From positions 194,416-258,415 of the forward strand of contig JABLUY010000005.1 in NCBI GenBank assembly GCA_013306675.1: 64,000 nt of DNA. Reading direction: 5' to 3'. A program made the translations under genes and the position numbers. Below, piece by piece: positions 1 through 9,552 of this stretch. Origin of the DNA: Thraustochytrium sp. TN22 (Eukaryota; Sar; Bigyra; Thraustochytrida; Thraustochytriidae). The first letter of the stretch is position 1. Each line of letters opens with the position of its first letter. Below the pieces are notes generated by a model that had not been told where the DNA came from, did no database searches, and was given only the letters and a program-made list of their open reading frames with translations.

Positions 1-1505
1 TCGTCCGAGATTGGCACGACCAGCGCTCTAAAGTACCTGTACCTTTTGGACAACAGCAACTTGCAGAGAATCGCAGCCGAAATTTCACGCCTCACCGACC
101 TGAAAGAACTGTACGTTGCTCTCACCATGAGACCGATCCTCGCGCTCTGCAAAGATTTGAGCTAACCACGCTGCTCCACAGCGAGATCGACTCCTGCGCG
201 CTGACGGCCTTGCCGGACGCCATCGGAAACCTGACGGCGCTCACCAAGCTGACCTTGCGCGACAATTATTTGACCTCGCTCCCGGACTCCATTACCAACC
301 TCGTCTCGCTCACCATGCTCGATCTTCGCTCGAACTACATCACGGATCTTCCGGAGAACATCGTTGACACTCTCAGCAACCTCGAGGATATAGAGTTGCT
401 GGGCGAGCAGCTGCAGTGGCCAACGGAGTCGCCAACGGAGTCGCCCACGGAGTCGCCCACGGAGTCGCCCACGGAGTCGCCAACGGAGTCGCCAACGGAG
501 TCGCCCACGGAGTCACCCACGGAGTCGCCAGCGATCGTGGCACCAACGGAGTCGCCGATATCATCGGTCGAAACAACGCAAAGCAAGTGCAGTCCCGGCC
601 CAGAGATCAATGGCGCGTGCGCCTTCGTCACAGACTCGGATGGTTCTGCGGCCTCAGCACTCCTCGTCATTTGCTTCCTGCTGCCCATGCCGGGGATACT
701 GACCCTGATTATCCTCTTGCGCTCCCGGGGTCTGCACGTGCTCCCGAACATGGTGCTGTCCGCAGGCGACCTTGCCAGCGACCTTTACTACGTGGTTCAG
801 GGTCTCTACGTGAGCCAGGGGCTCATGCTCGTGAGCCTTTTGCTGGCCCTTCGCCTCGTCCCTTTCGCCGCCTGGCTGATGCGGAACCCAATGCGCGGGG
901 AGCCCAACCCGAGGATGGGAACTGTGGCGATCCGTATTCTCTCGGTGACTGGCCATTGCGCACGCGTCGCGGCCGGCATCGTCCTCTATAACCTCAGGTT
1001 GCTCCCGTTCCGGCGACCGAAGCAGCTCGCTCTACTTGACCCAGACGTGATACCAGCCTATGGGCGCCTGTGGCAAACAGTGACCAGGTATGACCCGGTT
1101 GTTATTGCAAAGACTACTGTGGCCATTGCGGTCGATGTGGACAGCGAGCAGCAGCCTCAGATCAGAGCCGAGCTGTACGAGGACGACCAGGACTATGGAG
1201 AGGAGCTGGTCATCGCACGAAAGCAGGAGGAGCCGCGGTTTGACGATGAGGCTTTTCGCATCATGTGCAAGTGGGATGCTGCTGCTGTGAGCGTGCCACA
1301 GCTCCTCATCCAGTGCGTCAATGGCGTGCTCCTGGGCGAGGATGCCCTCACAAGCCATGCCTACCAGGTGACGGTCACCTTTTCTGTCCTCTTCATGGTC
1401 TCAACTTGTGCGACAGTCTGGGCGGAACGCCGGTCGGCACCGGAGTCTTCCGACGATGTGGAGGGGACCCCGCAAGTTGGATCACTCGTGTCGTCAAGGT
1501 CGTAA
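1..1505 (+). CDS. LRR ectodomain protein with XKR-like multi-pass membrane module (5' partial, two visible exons)
   Basis: The gene is cut by the left window edge. The visible exons are <1..110 and 182..1505, with a 71 nt GT-AG intron between them. The splice restores a normal leucine-rich repeat (LKEL followed by EIDSCALTALP). About 477 residues are visible. They begin with some five LRRs of the LxxLxLxxNxLxxLP plant/protist type, followed by a stalk of nine PTES units plus one separated unit. A cysteine-bearing D-S-D-G-S motif comes next, then a membrane module of about four hydrophobic segments. The module holds SAGDLASDLYYVVQG, a LRLLPF segment, and SVPQLLIQCVNG near the C-terminus. It matches the C-terminal half of the two neighbouring genes, which suggests one paralogous family. 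The GDLxSD and SxPQxxxQ motifs resemble XK-related scramblase-like proteins; this is inference, and transport activity is unproven. The C-terminus ends earlier than in the paralogs and lacks their GRSxxxxPVG tail. Confidence 0.75.
   Translation, partial: VRDWHDQRSKVPVPFGQQQLAENRSRNFTPHRPERTVRCSHHETDPRALQRFELTTLLHSEIDSCALTALPDAIGNLTALTKLTLRDNYLTSLPDSITNLVSLTMLDLRSNYITDLPENIVDTLSNLEDIELLGEQLQWPTESPTESPTESPTESPTESPTESPTESPTESPTESPAIVAPTESPISSVETTQSKCSPGPEINGACAFVTDSDGSAASALLVICFLLPMPGILTLIILLRSRGLHVLPNMVLSAGDLASDLYYVVQGLYVSQGLMLVSLLLALRLVPFAAWLMRNPMRGEPNPRMGTVAIRILSVTGHCARVAAGIVLYNLRLLPFRRPKQLALLDPDVIPAYGRLWQTVTRYDPVVIAKTTVAIAVDVDSEQQPQIRAELYEDDQDYGEELVIARKQEEPRFDDEAFRIMCKWDAAAVSVPQLLIQCVNGVLLGEDALTSHAYQVTVTFSVLFMVSTCATVWAERRSAPESSDDVEGTPQVGSLVSSRS
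420..554 (+). repeat. 12-bp minisatellite encoding PTES repeats
   Basis: Nine tandem 12-bp units of the form CCMACGGAGTCR run in frame inside the LRR gene. A 15-bp interruption follows, then a tenth unit. They encode a Pro/Thr/Glu/Ser stalk between the LRRs and the membrane module. The only variation is at wobble positions, so the array expanded recently or is under protein-level selection. The length is probably polymorphic between strains. Confidence 0.9.
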
Positions 1506-4161
1506 AGGTCCAATCAGGCGATCAGATCGCGACGACTTGTTGCGAACGATTTGCTGCGACGGCCCATGTTCATGCTGTGTGCTCCCAACAAGAGCCATGT
1601 CCTTACACCTTTTCAAGTTCTCCGCTGGTGAGTGCGCTCTTCACACGAAGCACCCGTCGTCGCCAATGCCGAGGCCCATGGCACGCGCGCGCCTGCCGAA
1701 GCTCGGCAGGGCGCGATTTCATGCGACCAGTGGTGATTGCCGCAAACGTTGGGCATGCGCCAGATCATGCTCCGGTTCGTGCAATCGGTACGTACGAGAC
1801 GTTCTTCGCCAAGAGGCGACCGATCTTCCGAGCTGCCGCCACCCAGGCTTGGGGGAAACCGCAGTCCGCCGGAGAATATGCGTTCATGCAGCGAAGCCAT
1901 GCTGCGACCCGTGTGCATCACGTGCGTCGCTCGTTCCAGCGTCGCTAGCTAGGAAGTAGGCTCTTTGCCCGTGTAAGCGATACTCCTAACAAGTGATGAA
2001 GCACTGATCCAGGTGAATCGGTGAAAGATGGAGAGGTCTTAGAAACGCAAGAAAGCCCCGCCTCCGCGCACGCCGAGGTGGCCAGGCGAGGAACGGCGTG
2101 ATACGGGTTGAGATGTAGCCGAGAGCTGGAAAGCCAGGTCGACAGAGTTGCGAGTCTGTTGTGCGGCGCAGGACGGCGCGGTGCCAGACTGTATGTTGCA
2201 AGGCTTACGCAGTGGATGCTGCCTACCGGTAGGACTTTGTACAGGGTACAAATTGATGAGCGCCTTGGTTGGCGCAGAGCTGGTCGGGGAGCAGCTCGTG
2301 GATCTGTGCGATCAGGCGCTGGGAACCTTCTCGGCAGCGTGTGAAGTATTTGGTGTCGAGCTAGGTCTCGATGAGATTTTGCCACTTGCCCGGAGTCGCC
2401 CTGAAGTCGCCCGAGCTGTGCGCGTCCGGCAGGCCGGGCATCCAGGCGTCGTTCTTGTTGAAGTTCCGCCTTCGGATCCTGCCGCACGCCGTCCCTTGAT
2501 ACCACCGCACGAAACGAATTTTTGAGTCGAAGTGGTTGTTGAGTCGAAGGGGTTGTTGATGCTCAGCGGGAGCTGCTTGGCGGGAGATGCTCGGCGGAAG
2601 TGCAGTGATAGGTCTTGCAGCGCGGGCCTCCGGGTCAGATTGCCCCCATGCGGCGATCCTGTGGGACTGCGATGCAAAACGAGCGTTGCTAATTTGTAAG
2701 CCCAAAAAATGGTGCTACACCGTGGCAAGCCCGCCTTGAGCCGCCGCGCTTTGTCGAAGGCGGCGTGGACAGCTGAGCCTCGAGTTGCGGCCAGCGGGCA
2801 AATTCTGGCTCGGGACTTCCATTGTTGGTGCGGGCGATAAAGCGCGCCGTGGCGGCGCTCGCGTACGAGGCTCAGCGCAACCACAATTGGCAAAACGACG
2901 AGCCGCAAAGAGAGTCCATGAAGGCCATGTGCGCTCCGTTCGCCCTTGTATGCGCGCGCCGTGGGGACTCGGAGGAGCTGGCAGGCTAGCGGTTAGCAAC
3001 TGACTGCCTCGGGCGAGGTGCGAGGTACCAAGCGTGTTGGCAAGCGGGGTGATGAGGAGCATCCCTAGTCTGGCACATCGGCGCTCCTCCGCTGCGCCAC
3101 TGGCGGCGCCCGCATTTCTGAGAGTCGTCAGTGAATGCAGTGAATGGACCAGTATTGTTCGGGTACCACTGGCAGCCATAGTCCTTGATTTGGTACCTGG
3201 TACAATAAAAGGGTACCCTGGGTTCACATGACACCGGTACCCGTACTACTGTACCAGGTCAGGTGGAATGCACTGGCATGCGCAGGCACCGTGCGATTTG
3301 GAGACGACTCGGACGCATCGCGAGCCACACCGAACCGACCGTGACTGCGTGACGGCCGCTGTCCGAGTACGAGCGAGTTGACGTCGCTTCAAGTCAGCGT
3401 ACCTCCCCTTTCCATACACTCACAGCCAGGCTGCCAGTGGCAAAATGGAAGTGCCAATGCGGAGCGAGCGTGTCACAGGCCTGCCGCTAGCTCCCCCCCA
3501 GCGTTTTTCGGCACTGCGCAGGGTAAAAAGATCATCTTCTCGAGGTGGGGTTGCGGGAACCGCAGGACGGTGACAGGACGGTGCGTCGTTCGTGTTGTTG
3601 TCTGCTTGACTCAAGGCTTGCCAATGAACTGCTGCTTCCGATCTCAAGGCGCCGAAAAGAGACGCGTCCGCGCTCAGCTGGACTCGGAGCGGCGAGCACA
3701 CTGGCAGTGCCATCTCATTCAGTCACGTGCCAGCGGAAGAACCTGCTATGCCCGCCTATGCCAAGCCCACGACCTAGTCTCACTGGGCTTCCGAGTCCCA
3801 GGCACCAGGAACAACTACCCCAACAGGCTCAGCCCGAGGCAGGCCAGCCCCGCCGCCCAGCGTCGGCCACAATCCGGCTGTGAGGGCCGCAGTGCCCGTC
3901 GCAAGCCTCAGATCATGATTGGTTTGGCGTTCGAGTCGTGGTCGAAGCTAGCTGAGTCCATGCTGGCTGCGCGAGGGCCGGCCCCGGCGGCCGCGGGCTG
4001 CAGTGCAGTCAGGGGAAGCGCGCGAGGGGTCCGCGTCACGCTGGCAGCGGCCAGCTGCCGGCCCACGCGAAGAACGCGAGCAGACTTCGAACGTGCAGTG
4101 CAAGCGCCCGGGCTTCAAGAGGCTCGCGCGGGCGGGGCACCGCAGGCAGCACGGCGGCGCC
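1506..4161. other. Long intergenic region between the two LRR genes
   Basis: No intact gene is visible in these 2.65 kb. The stretch holds one coding-like relic on the minus strand near 2.2-2.5 kb, listed separately. Five GGTACC palindromes sit at 3024, 3162, 3192, 3212 and 3236. An AATAAA hexamer lies near 3203. GCTAGCT palindromes occur at 1944 and 3947. Base composition is less GC-rich than in the flanking genes. The right end should contain the promoter of the LRR gene that starts at 4162. Confidence 0.6.
2223..2520 (-). pseudogene. Coding-like relic of unidentified protein
   Basis: On the minus strand about 95 codons read like real protein with strongly G/C-ending codons. They include the segments GRIRRRNFNKNDAWMPGLPD and LIAQIHELLPDQLCANQG. 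The reading is broken at least once, so it is unlikely to be an active gene as it stands. No convincing start or flanking exons were found. I do not recognise the family. It could be a decayed host gene or a fragment of a mobile element, and no terminal repeats are visible to decide. Confidence 0.35.
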
Positions 4162-6718
4162 ATGGGCGTGGACCGGCGCAAGGGCGCCGGCGCTGGCACG
4201 GCGCTGCTGGCCGCGACGGTGGGGTGGGTGATGATGGCACTCGCAGGGTCCGCGCTGCTTGCGGTCCCTGCGGCAGCCGAGTGCGTGTGCTCGGGCGAGG
4301 GATCGCCGACAACGAGGATCACGTGCAGCTCGTGCGAGGGCCAGGTGCCGGATCTCACGGCGTACCTCGGCGACGTATCAACAGTAACCTTCCTCGACAT
4401 CAGTTCCAATCAACTCACAAGCCTGCCCGACGTCATGACCGCCTTCACGGCGCTCACAAGCCTCAACATGAGGAGTAACTCGCTCGTCGAGCTCCCTGAC
4501 TGGTTCACGACCATGAAATCGCTCACTTATCTCTTACTGGCGGGGAACCTCCTCACGACACTCCCTGAAGATATCGGGTCGCTCAATCGGCTCAGCGCCC
4601 TGGAATTGCGGCAGAATGCGCTCTCGGCCCTGCCAGCCTCCATCCGAGAGCTGCGCGACATGACGAACCTTATGGTGACCAGCAACCAGCTCGGCAGCCT
4701 TCCGAATAGCTTTTGCGTGGGCGGCAGGTGGCGGGGACTGTATGCAGGCAACAATAAACTCAGGAGCCTCGATGAGGTTATTCAAGAATGCACGTCGCTG
4801 ACGCTGGTCTCCCTGGAAAACAATCTCTTCACCTCTCCCCCCAAGCTGCCGGCGAGCGTGCAGACTCTGCGCTTGGAAGGCAATCTCCTCGAGGACTTCT
4901 ACAATCTGGAATCCCTTACCAACCTCAGGAGCTTGGACCTCTCCTCGAACAGCCTCTACTTCGTCATGGACCAGATCAGTGCGGCCAGTCGGCTGACCAA
5001 CCTGAATCTCGCCTCCAATGCACGGCTTCGAGGAATCTCTGAAACGGTCGATGCCCTCACCGCCCTCACCAGTCTGTAAGTGCTTCGCGCGCGCTCCCAG
5101 CGTGCTCGTCTCTCACAGGCATGAAATCTAACCTCGGATGCGAGCCAGCGACCTCCACAGCGGTGGTCTTACGAGACTACCCACGAGCATTGGGGCTCTC
5201 ACCAGTCTCACAAACCTTGAGGTCCAATTCAATCGCCTCTCGGAACTTCCCTCCACCATTGGGGCCCTGACGAACTTAATCACCCTCAGGGCCCAATCCA
5301 ACATGCTCACGGCGCTGCCCAACACCATCGGCAATCTCGTCAAGCTCACGGAGCTCAACATTCAGTACAACTTCATCAGCTCGCTCCCGGAAAGCATCAG
5401 CGAGCTCGAAGTTCTCAAGGATCTCGAGCTGCTGGGAGAACAGAGGGAGGCGCCCCCAGCGTCTTCGTCAGCCCCGACCACGACGCACCCGTCACCAGCA
5501 CCGACGGATACCCCCACCAACGTCACGCCATATCCATCGAACAAGCTGACCAGCGTCTGCCCCGCCGGCCCGGAGGACGCCATGAGTATCAACGAGTGCT
5601 TCTTCATCCTGGACGAGGATGGCTCATTCAAAGTCGCGATTATTGTCCTCTGCGTCCTCATGGTGCTGCCAGTGCTCATTGCGCTCGCCTGCCTCGGCTG
5701 GAAAGGCCTCGATCTGGCCCCAGATGTGCTCATGTCTTCCGGCGACCTCGCGAGCGACGTTTACTACCTGGTCGAAGGCCCTTTCTTCACCAAGACCTAC
5801 TTCTACGTGAGCTGTTCCTTTCTCGGCATCCATTGCCTTTCGCTCATCCTTTGGCTGTGCGAGAACCCGCCTCGCTGGACACCACACATGAAAGTCTTGA
5901 AGACTACAGAGCGCACCCTGGTCGCTGGCATTGGCATGTTGCTGTGGTTCTTCATCAGCTTCGTGTTTTACCAACTCAGGCTGCTCCCGTTTCGAGCCTT
6001 CAAGAAGCTCGCCCTTCTCGACCCCGTTGCGTTTGCCCCCTGTGCAAGTGTGTGTCACTCGTGTCGCGGAGGCATGCAGCGCAAACTTGGGCTCGAGAAA
6101 ACATTCCACGCGGATTCACGCCCAACCTCGCAAACCTCGCAGCATGCAGGCCAGGACCCTGCCCTTCCAGATGCAGCTCATGACCCAGGCCCCCAACCTG
6201 CAGCTCAAGACCCACCTTCACTCGCGCCTCAAGACGACGACGAGCCGGAGAGCCAGATCACCAATACTCAGCTCGAAGATGAGCCCTTCGACACCAGAGC
6301 CTTCAACCACATGCGCTGCTGTGAGCTCAGCCTCGAGAGTATTCCGCAATTCGTCATGCAGGTCTTGAACGGCTTCTATCTGGCCGACTATGAGAATTCC
6401 GCTTGGTGGGTCGCCATTGCGTTCTCCTTCTTCCTCATTCTACGCTCTGTGCAGCAGTTGACCTACCATGTATTATACGAGGGTCGGAGTATCTGCGACC
6501 TTCCCGTTGGCATTGACCTGTTCGCGTCGAGATGCTCACGGAATGGTTTCTCGGTGCAAGGAAAGGGCATCGATCAAGACACCCCGGGAACTGCAACCAG
6601 CTCCGCGCAAGAGCGTGGGCCCACCGATCCAGGGTCCCTCCCGGCAGACCCGCCATCCGAAGGACCTGGCACGCCACCACTGCCAGAGCCAATTGGTACT
6701 CGTATCAATGTGACTTGA
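4162..6718 (+). CDS. LRR receptor-like protein with XKR-like membrane module
   Basis: Exons 4162..5075 and 5149..6718 flank a 73 nt GT-AG intron and encode 827 residues. The intron sits in phase 2 inside an LRR, exactly as in the upstream paralog. The acceptor after GCGAGCCAG is preferred because it gives the perfect repeat LTSLDLHSGGLTRLP; a downstream CACAG would shorten the repeat. The chosen ATG has GGCGCCATGG context and is followed by a signal peptide of about 33 residues. About 14 LRRs fill residues 60-410. A short Thr/Pro stalk follows, then the shared module from about residue 452: LDEDGSFKVAI, SSGDLASDVYYLVEG, a LRLLPF segment, FNHMRCCELSLESIPQFVM, and a GRSxxDLPVG tail. The protein should sit at the plasma membrane with LRRs outside. 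The LRRs suggest ligand or partner binding. The module resembles XK-related proteins, by inference. Confidence 0.85.
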
Positions 6719-6739
6719 AAGAACACTGCAAAACTCAGA

Positions 6740-6934
6740 GATCCGGCCATCGATCCCAGAACCTCCAGTCACATGCGCCGGTGGAAACTCGTGCGCGAGA
6801 GCGCACCTCAGATCATGATATACAAAGGCATTCACAACGGCCGAGCGAGGAGTCCCACCTGGATGACTTCCGTTGCCTTCTCCATCTTCTACAACACGCG
6901 GCATGACGCGTTACGCGCAGAAGCTCATCGATAA
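6740..6934 (+). pseudogene. Relic of a fourth XKR-like module
   Basis: One plus-strand frame gives about 64 codons that match the end of the shared membrane module. The visible pieces are an Asp-Pro then a His-Met-Arg, the segment RESAPQIMIYKGIHNG, and a hydrophobic TWMTSVAFSIFYN, ending at a stop codon. Compare FNHMRCCELSLESIPQFVM in the gene ending at 6718 and FNRMRLLEVAVESVPQFSV in the gene ending at 7414. No LRR, stalk or first membrane segments precede it, so it is a fragment. Nucleotide identity to the neighbours is low, so the duplication is old. Confidence 0.55.
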
Positions 6935-7497
6935 CAAGCTCTGAGATTCGCGGAGCTTGAAGTTTCTCGCCCGCCATGAGATGTTCGCGGCGAAGGACCG
7001 ATGGCCCTGTCGCAGCGGGAATCGCTCGCGCGGACGAACGATGCCGTGGAGGAGGGTCCTCGTGCGGAGGAAGCGAGTGCAGAGCCGCGTTTATCATCAA
7101 CCCTTGGTCATCTGGGAGGACACAGATCACCACCACCGCTGATCAATTCATCTTTGTGAGGCTATTCCACATGCGCCGTTGCCGGATGCACGGTCTCAAA
7201 ATCAGAGTCGTCGTCACCGTTCCCATCGTCGTCGCGATCTTCCATCGATAACAAGCTCTGAGATTCGCGGAGCTTGAAGTTCTTCGCCCGCCATGAGATG
7301 TTCGCGGCGAAGGACCGATGGCCCTGTCGCAGCGGGAGTCGCGCGAACGAACGATGCCGAGGAGATGGGCACAGATCACCACCACCGCTGATCGATTCAT
7401 ATTTGTGAGGCTATTATACATGCGCCGTTGCCTGATGAACGGTCTCAAAGTCAGAGTCGTCGTCACCGTTCCCATCGTCGTCCCGATCTTCCGTCTC
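6926..7497. repeat. Tandem duplication of about 317 bp covering the 3' end of the vWA-XKR gene
   Basis: Copy 1 spans about 6926-7242 and copy 2 about 7243-7497. Both begin with ATCGATAACAAGCTCTGAG and both end near GATCTTCC. Copy 2 contains the last ~28 codons and the 3' flank of the minus-strand gene. Copy 1 carries a near-identical duplicate of those codons (an EDRDDDGNGDDDSDFETV tail) with no gene body attached. Copy 2 lacks about 60 bp present in copy 1. The high identity shows a recent event. Confidence 0.85.
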
Positions 7498-9552
7498 ACC
7501 GAGGGCGAGGCGATGGTCCGCCTCAGGCCGGCTGGCGACGTCCTCGAACTTGATCGGTCCAGCGCGCGAGAAAGACGCCGCCTGGGAGCGCGTCAGCGAG
7601 ACGGCGCGCAGGGGCTCGGCAAAGAGCCCGAGGCCAACCGGCATCTCTTCGGGTGAGCGGCCGACCATGCACACGTAGACGATGAGGTGCTGAAGCACGC
7701 GAAAAATGAGGAAACCAGAGAAACCGATGGAGAGCCCCGAGGCGACGCTCCAGCTGTTCATGAGCAGGCCGTTGGCCAGCTGCACGCTGAACTGCGGGAC
7801 ACTCTCGACCGCAACCTCGAGCAGGCGCATGCGGTTGAATGCCGCCGGATCGAAGGGAAGATCGGGCCCGATACGCGAGGTCGCACTCTGCGCGCCCTCC
7901 GCCTCAGGCGGCTCCTCCGGGTCGCGCAACGCAGCGTTGTTCCGCTGCAGCCAGCGGTCAGCCAGACCGCAAAGCGCGCCACTCTCGGGGTCAAGCAAAA
8001 AGACGCGCTTGATGCGCCCAAATGGGAGCACCTTCATGGAGTACAGCACAAAGCCGACCACCCACCACAGCACGCCGGCGCTAAAGGCCGCCATGGTGCG
8101 CTCGGTGCGCAGGAGCACCGCATGGCCCAGATGTAAGCGCACCGGGTTCTCCTTGAGCCAATGCACATACGGGCCGACCGTGACGAGCAGGGATGTGCAA
8201 CTGAGTGCAAAAAGCGCCACGTTGTAGTACGGCTCTTGCGTCAGGTAAAAGATGTCCGTCATGAGGTCACCGGTGGACGCCACCACGTCAAGCGAGATGT
8301 CCAGGCCAACCCAGCCCAGACTTCGCAGCGCTACGAGCACCGGCACGAGGAGGAGCAGGCAGACGGCCAGGACAACCGGCCGCGCGCTCCCGTCGCGGTC
8401 CCACACGAAGTAACACCCCCCGTCGTCGTCTACGTACGCCCCCGAGGGGCACGTCGAAGGCAATGACGAGTCGGCCGAGCCGCTGCCCGTGCTCGCCGAC
8501 TCATTGCCCACCCCCGTCGTCGGTTGCGGCGTGCTGGAATTCGGCCCAGGGTCCGCGGTCGGCGAGACGGCCTGGGTGGGCGCCGAGGTTGCGCGGGTAG
8601 GCGCCGAAGTCGACAGAGCGGTCGGGCTTGGCGTGTCTCCCGCCTTGCTCGGCCTGGCCGTGGGCGCAGCTGTAGGTCTCTGCGACGGCGCCGGCGTGGT
8701 TGGCTTAGGCGTCGGGGCGAGCGTGGGCGCGCTCGTTGGGGAGGTTGGCGCGGCCGTGGGAGCCAAGGAGGGAATGGTGGGCACTGGCGTCGGCTCGACG
8801 CGAATCGGCAGCTCGGGCGTCGGGCTCGCCGACGGCTGCGGCGTGGGCAGATTCACGGTCAGGCCGAGGTCTTGCAGATGCAAGTTGGCCGCGTCGCGGA
8901 AGTCGAGCACGCTGACCGCGCCCAGCTCGCTCGCCAGACCGGACGCCCTGCTCACGTTGAGCGCGACGACAGCCACCCAGGCCTCGGCCAGGATGCTCGC
9001 GGCCGCGTCTTGGAGGTCGTCGCTGCCGGCGTCGCTAAAGCGGCGGTCCGAAAACACCAGTATGCGCGGGTCTCGCTTACTGGAGAGCCAATTCTCCACA
9101 GCCTCCAAGGCGAACTCGCCGCACGCGGGCCCGCTCGGATTGGCCGCGAGGACAATATCGAGGGCGTCCGCGATGGCCTGCGTGCTCCTGGTAGGCTCCA
9201 GCAGTACCAACGGCGCCGTGGTATTCTCGTCGTCATTGCACCGTAGCGCAGTCAGCGAGAGCCGCGCGCCTCGCGCGCTTGCGTCTGCCGCCACGCATCC
9301 GTCCTCCAGGACCTGAAGCGCCGCCTCGATGAAGTCCACGTAGACGCCCGGGCAAGCGGACGACTCCGCGTCGCCCATGACCGCTGCGAGCCCGGCGCAT
9401 TGCGCGGTCTCCTCGGCCGCGCGCTCGCTCAGGTCCAGCACGACATGCAGGTCCACGTCACAGGCCGTCGTCTCCGCGCCGTCGGCCCGCGACACCGCGG
9501 CGGCGGCCATCACAGCCGCCGCGATGCTGGTCATCAGGCCGGCGACCCTCAT
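7414..9552 (-). CDS. vWA-like ectodomain protein with mucin-like stalk and XKR-like membrane module
   Basis: The protein has 712 residues. The start is the ATG giving MRVAGLMTSIAAAVMAAAAV, a clear signal peptide; upstream in-frame codons lack a better ATG. Residues ~30-225 look like a von Willebrand A fold: a DVDLHVVLDLS first strand, later RILVFSDRRFSDAG, and a final VSVLDF strand. The usual metal site D-x-S-x-S reads D-L-S-E-R, so the MIDAS is incomplete. Residues ~235-365 are a Ser/Thr/Pro/Ala stalk with repeated APTxxP units, probably heavily O-glycosylated. The rest is the shared module: VWDRDGSARPVVLAV, STGDLMTDIFYLTQE, a KVLPF segment, FNRMRLLEVAVESVPQFSV, a GRSPEEMPVGLGLF tail, and an acidic C-terminus. 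It is a paralog of the LRR genes with the ectodomain swapped. The vWA call is from pattern only; the shared module is certain. Confidence 0.8.
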   Translation of the reverse strand: MRVAGLMTSIAAAVMAAAAVSRADGAETTACDVDLHVVLDLSERAAEETAQCAGLAAVMGDAESSACPGVYVDFIEAALQVLEDGCVAADASARGARLSLTALRCNDDENTTAPLVLLEPTRSTQAIADALDIVLAANPSGPACGEFALEAVENWLSSKRDPRILVFSDRRFSDAGSDDLQDAAASILAEAWVAVVALNVSRASGLASELGAVSVLDFRDAANLHLQDLGLTVNLPTPQPSASPTPELPIRVEPTPVPTIPSLAPTAAPTSPTSAPTLAPTPKPTTPAPSQRPTAAPTARPSKAGDTPSPTALSTSAPTRATSAPTQAVSPTADPGPNSSTPQPTTGVGNESASTGSGSADSSLPSTCPSGAYVDDDGGCYFVWDRDGSARPVVLAVCLLLLVPVLVALRSLGWVGLDISLDVVASTGDLMTDIFYLTQEPYYNVALFALSCTSLLVTVGPYVHWLKENPVRLHLGHAVLLRTERTMAAFSAGVLWWVVGFVLYSMKVLPFGRIKRVFLLDPESGALCGLADRWLQRNNAALRDPEEPPEAEGAQSATSRIGPDLPFDPAAFNRMRLLEVAVESVPQFSVQLANGLLMNSWSVASGLSIGFSGFLIFRVLQHLIVYVCMVGRSPEEMPVGLGLFAEPLRAVSLTRSQAASFSRAGPIKFEDVASRPEADHRLALGETEDRDDDGNGDDDSDFETVHQATAHV

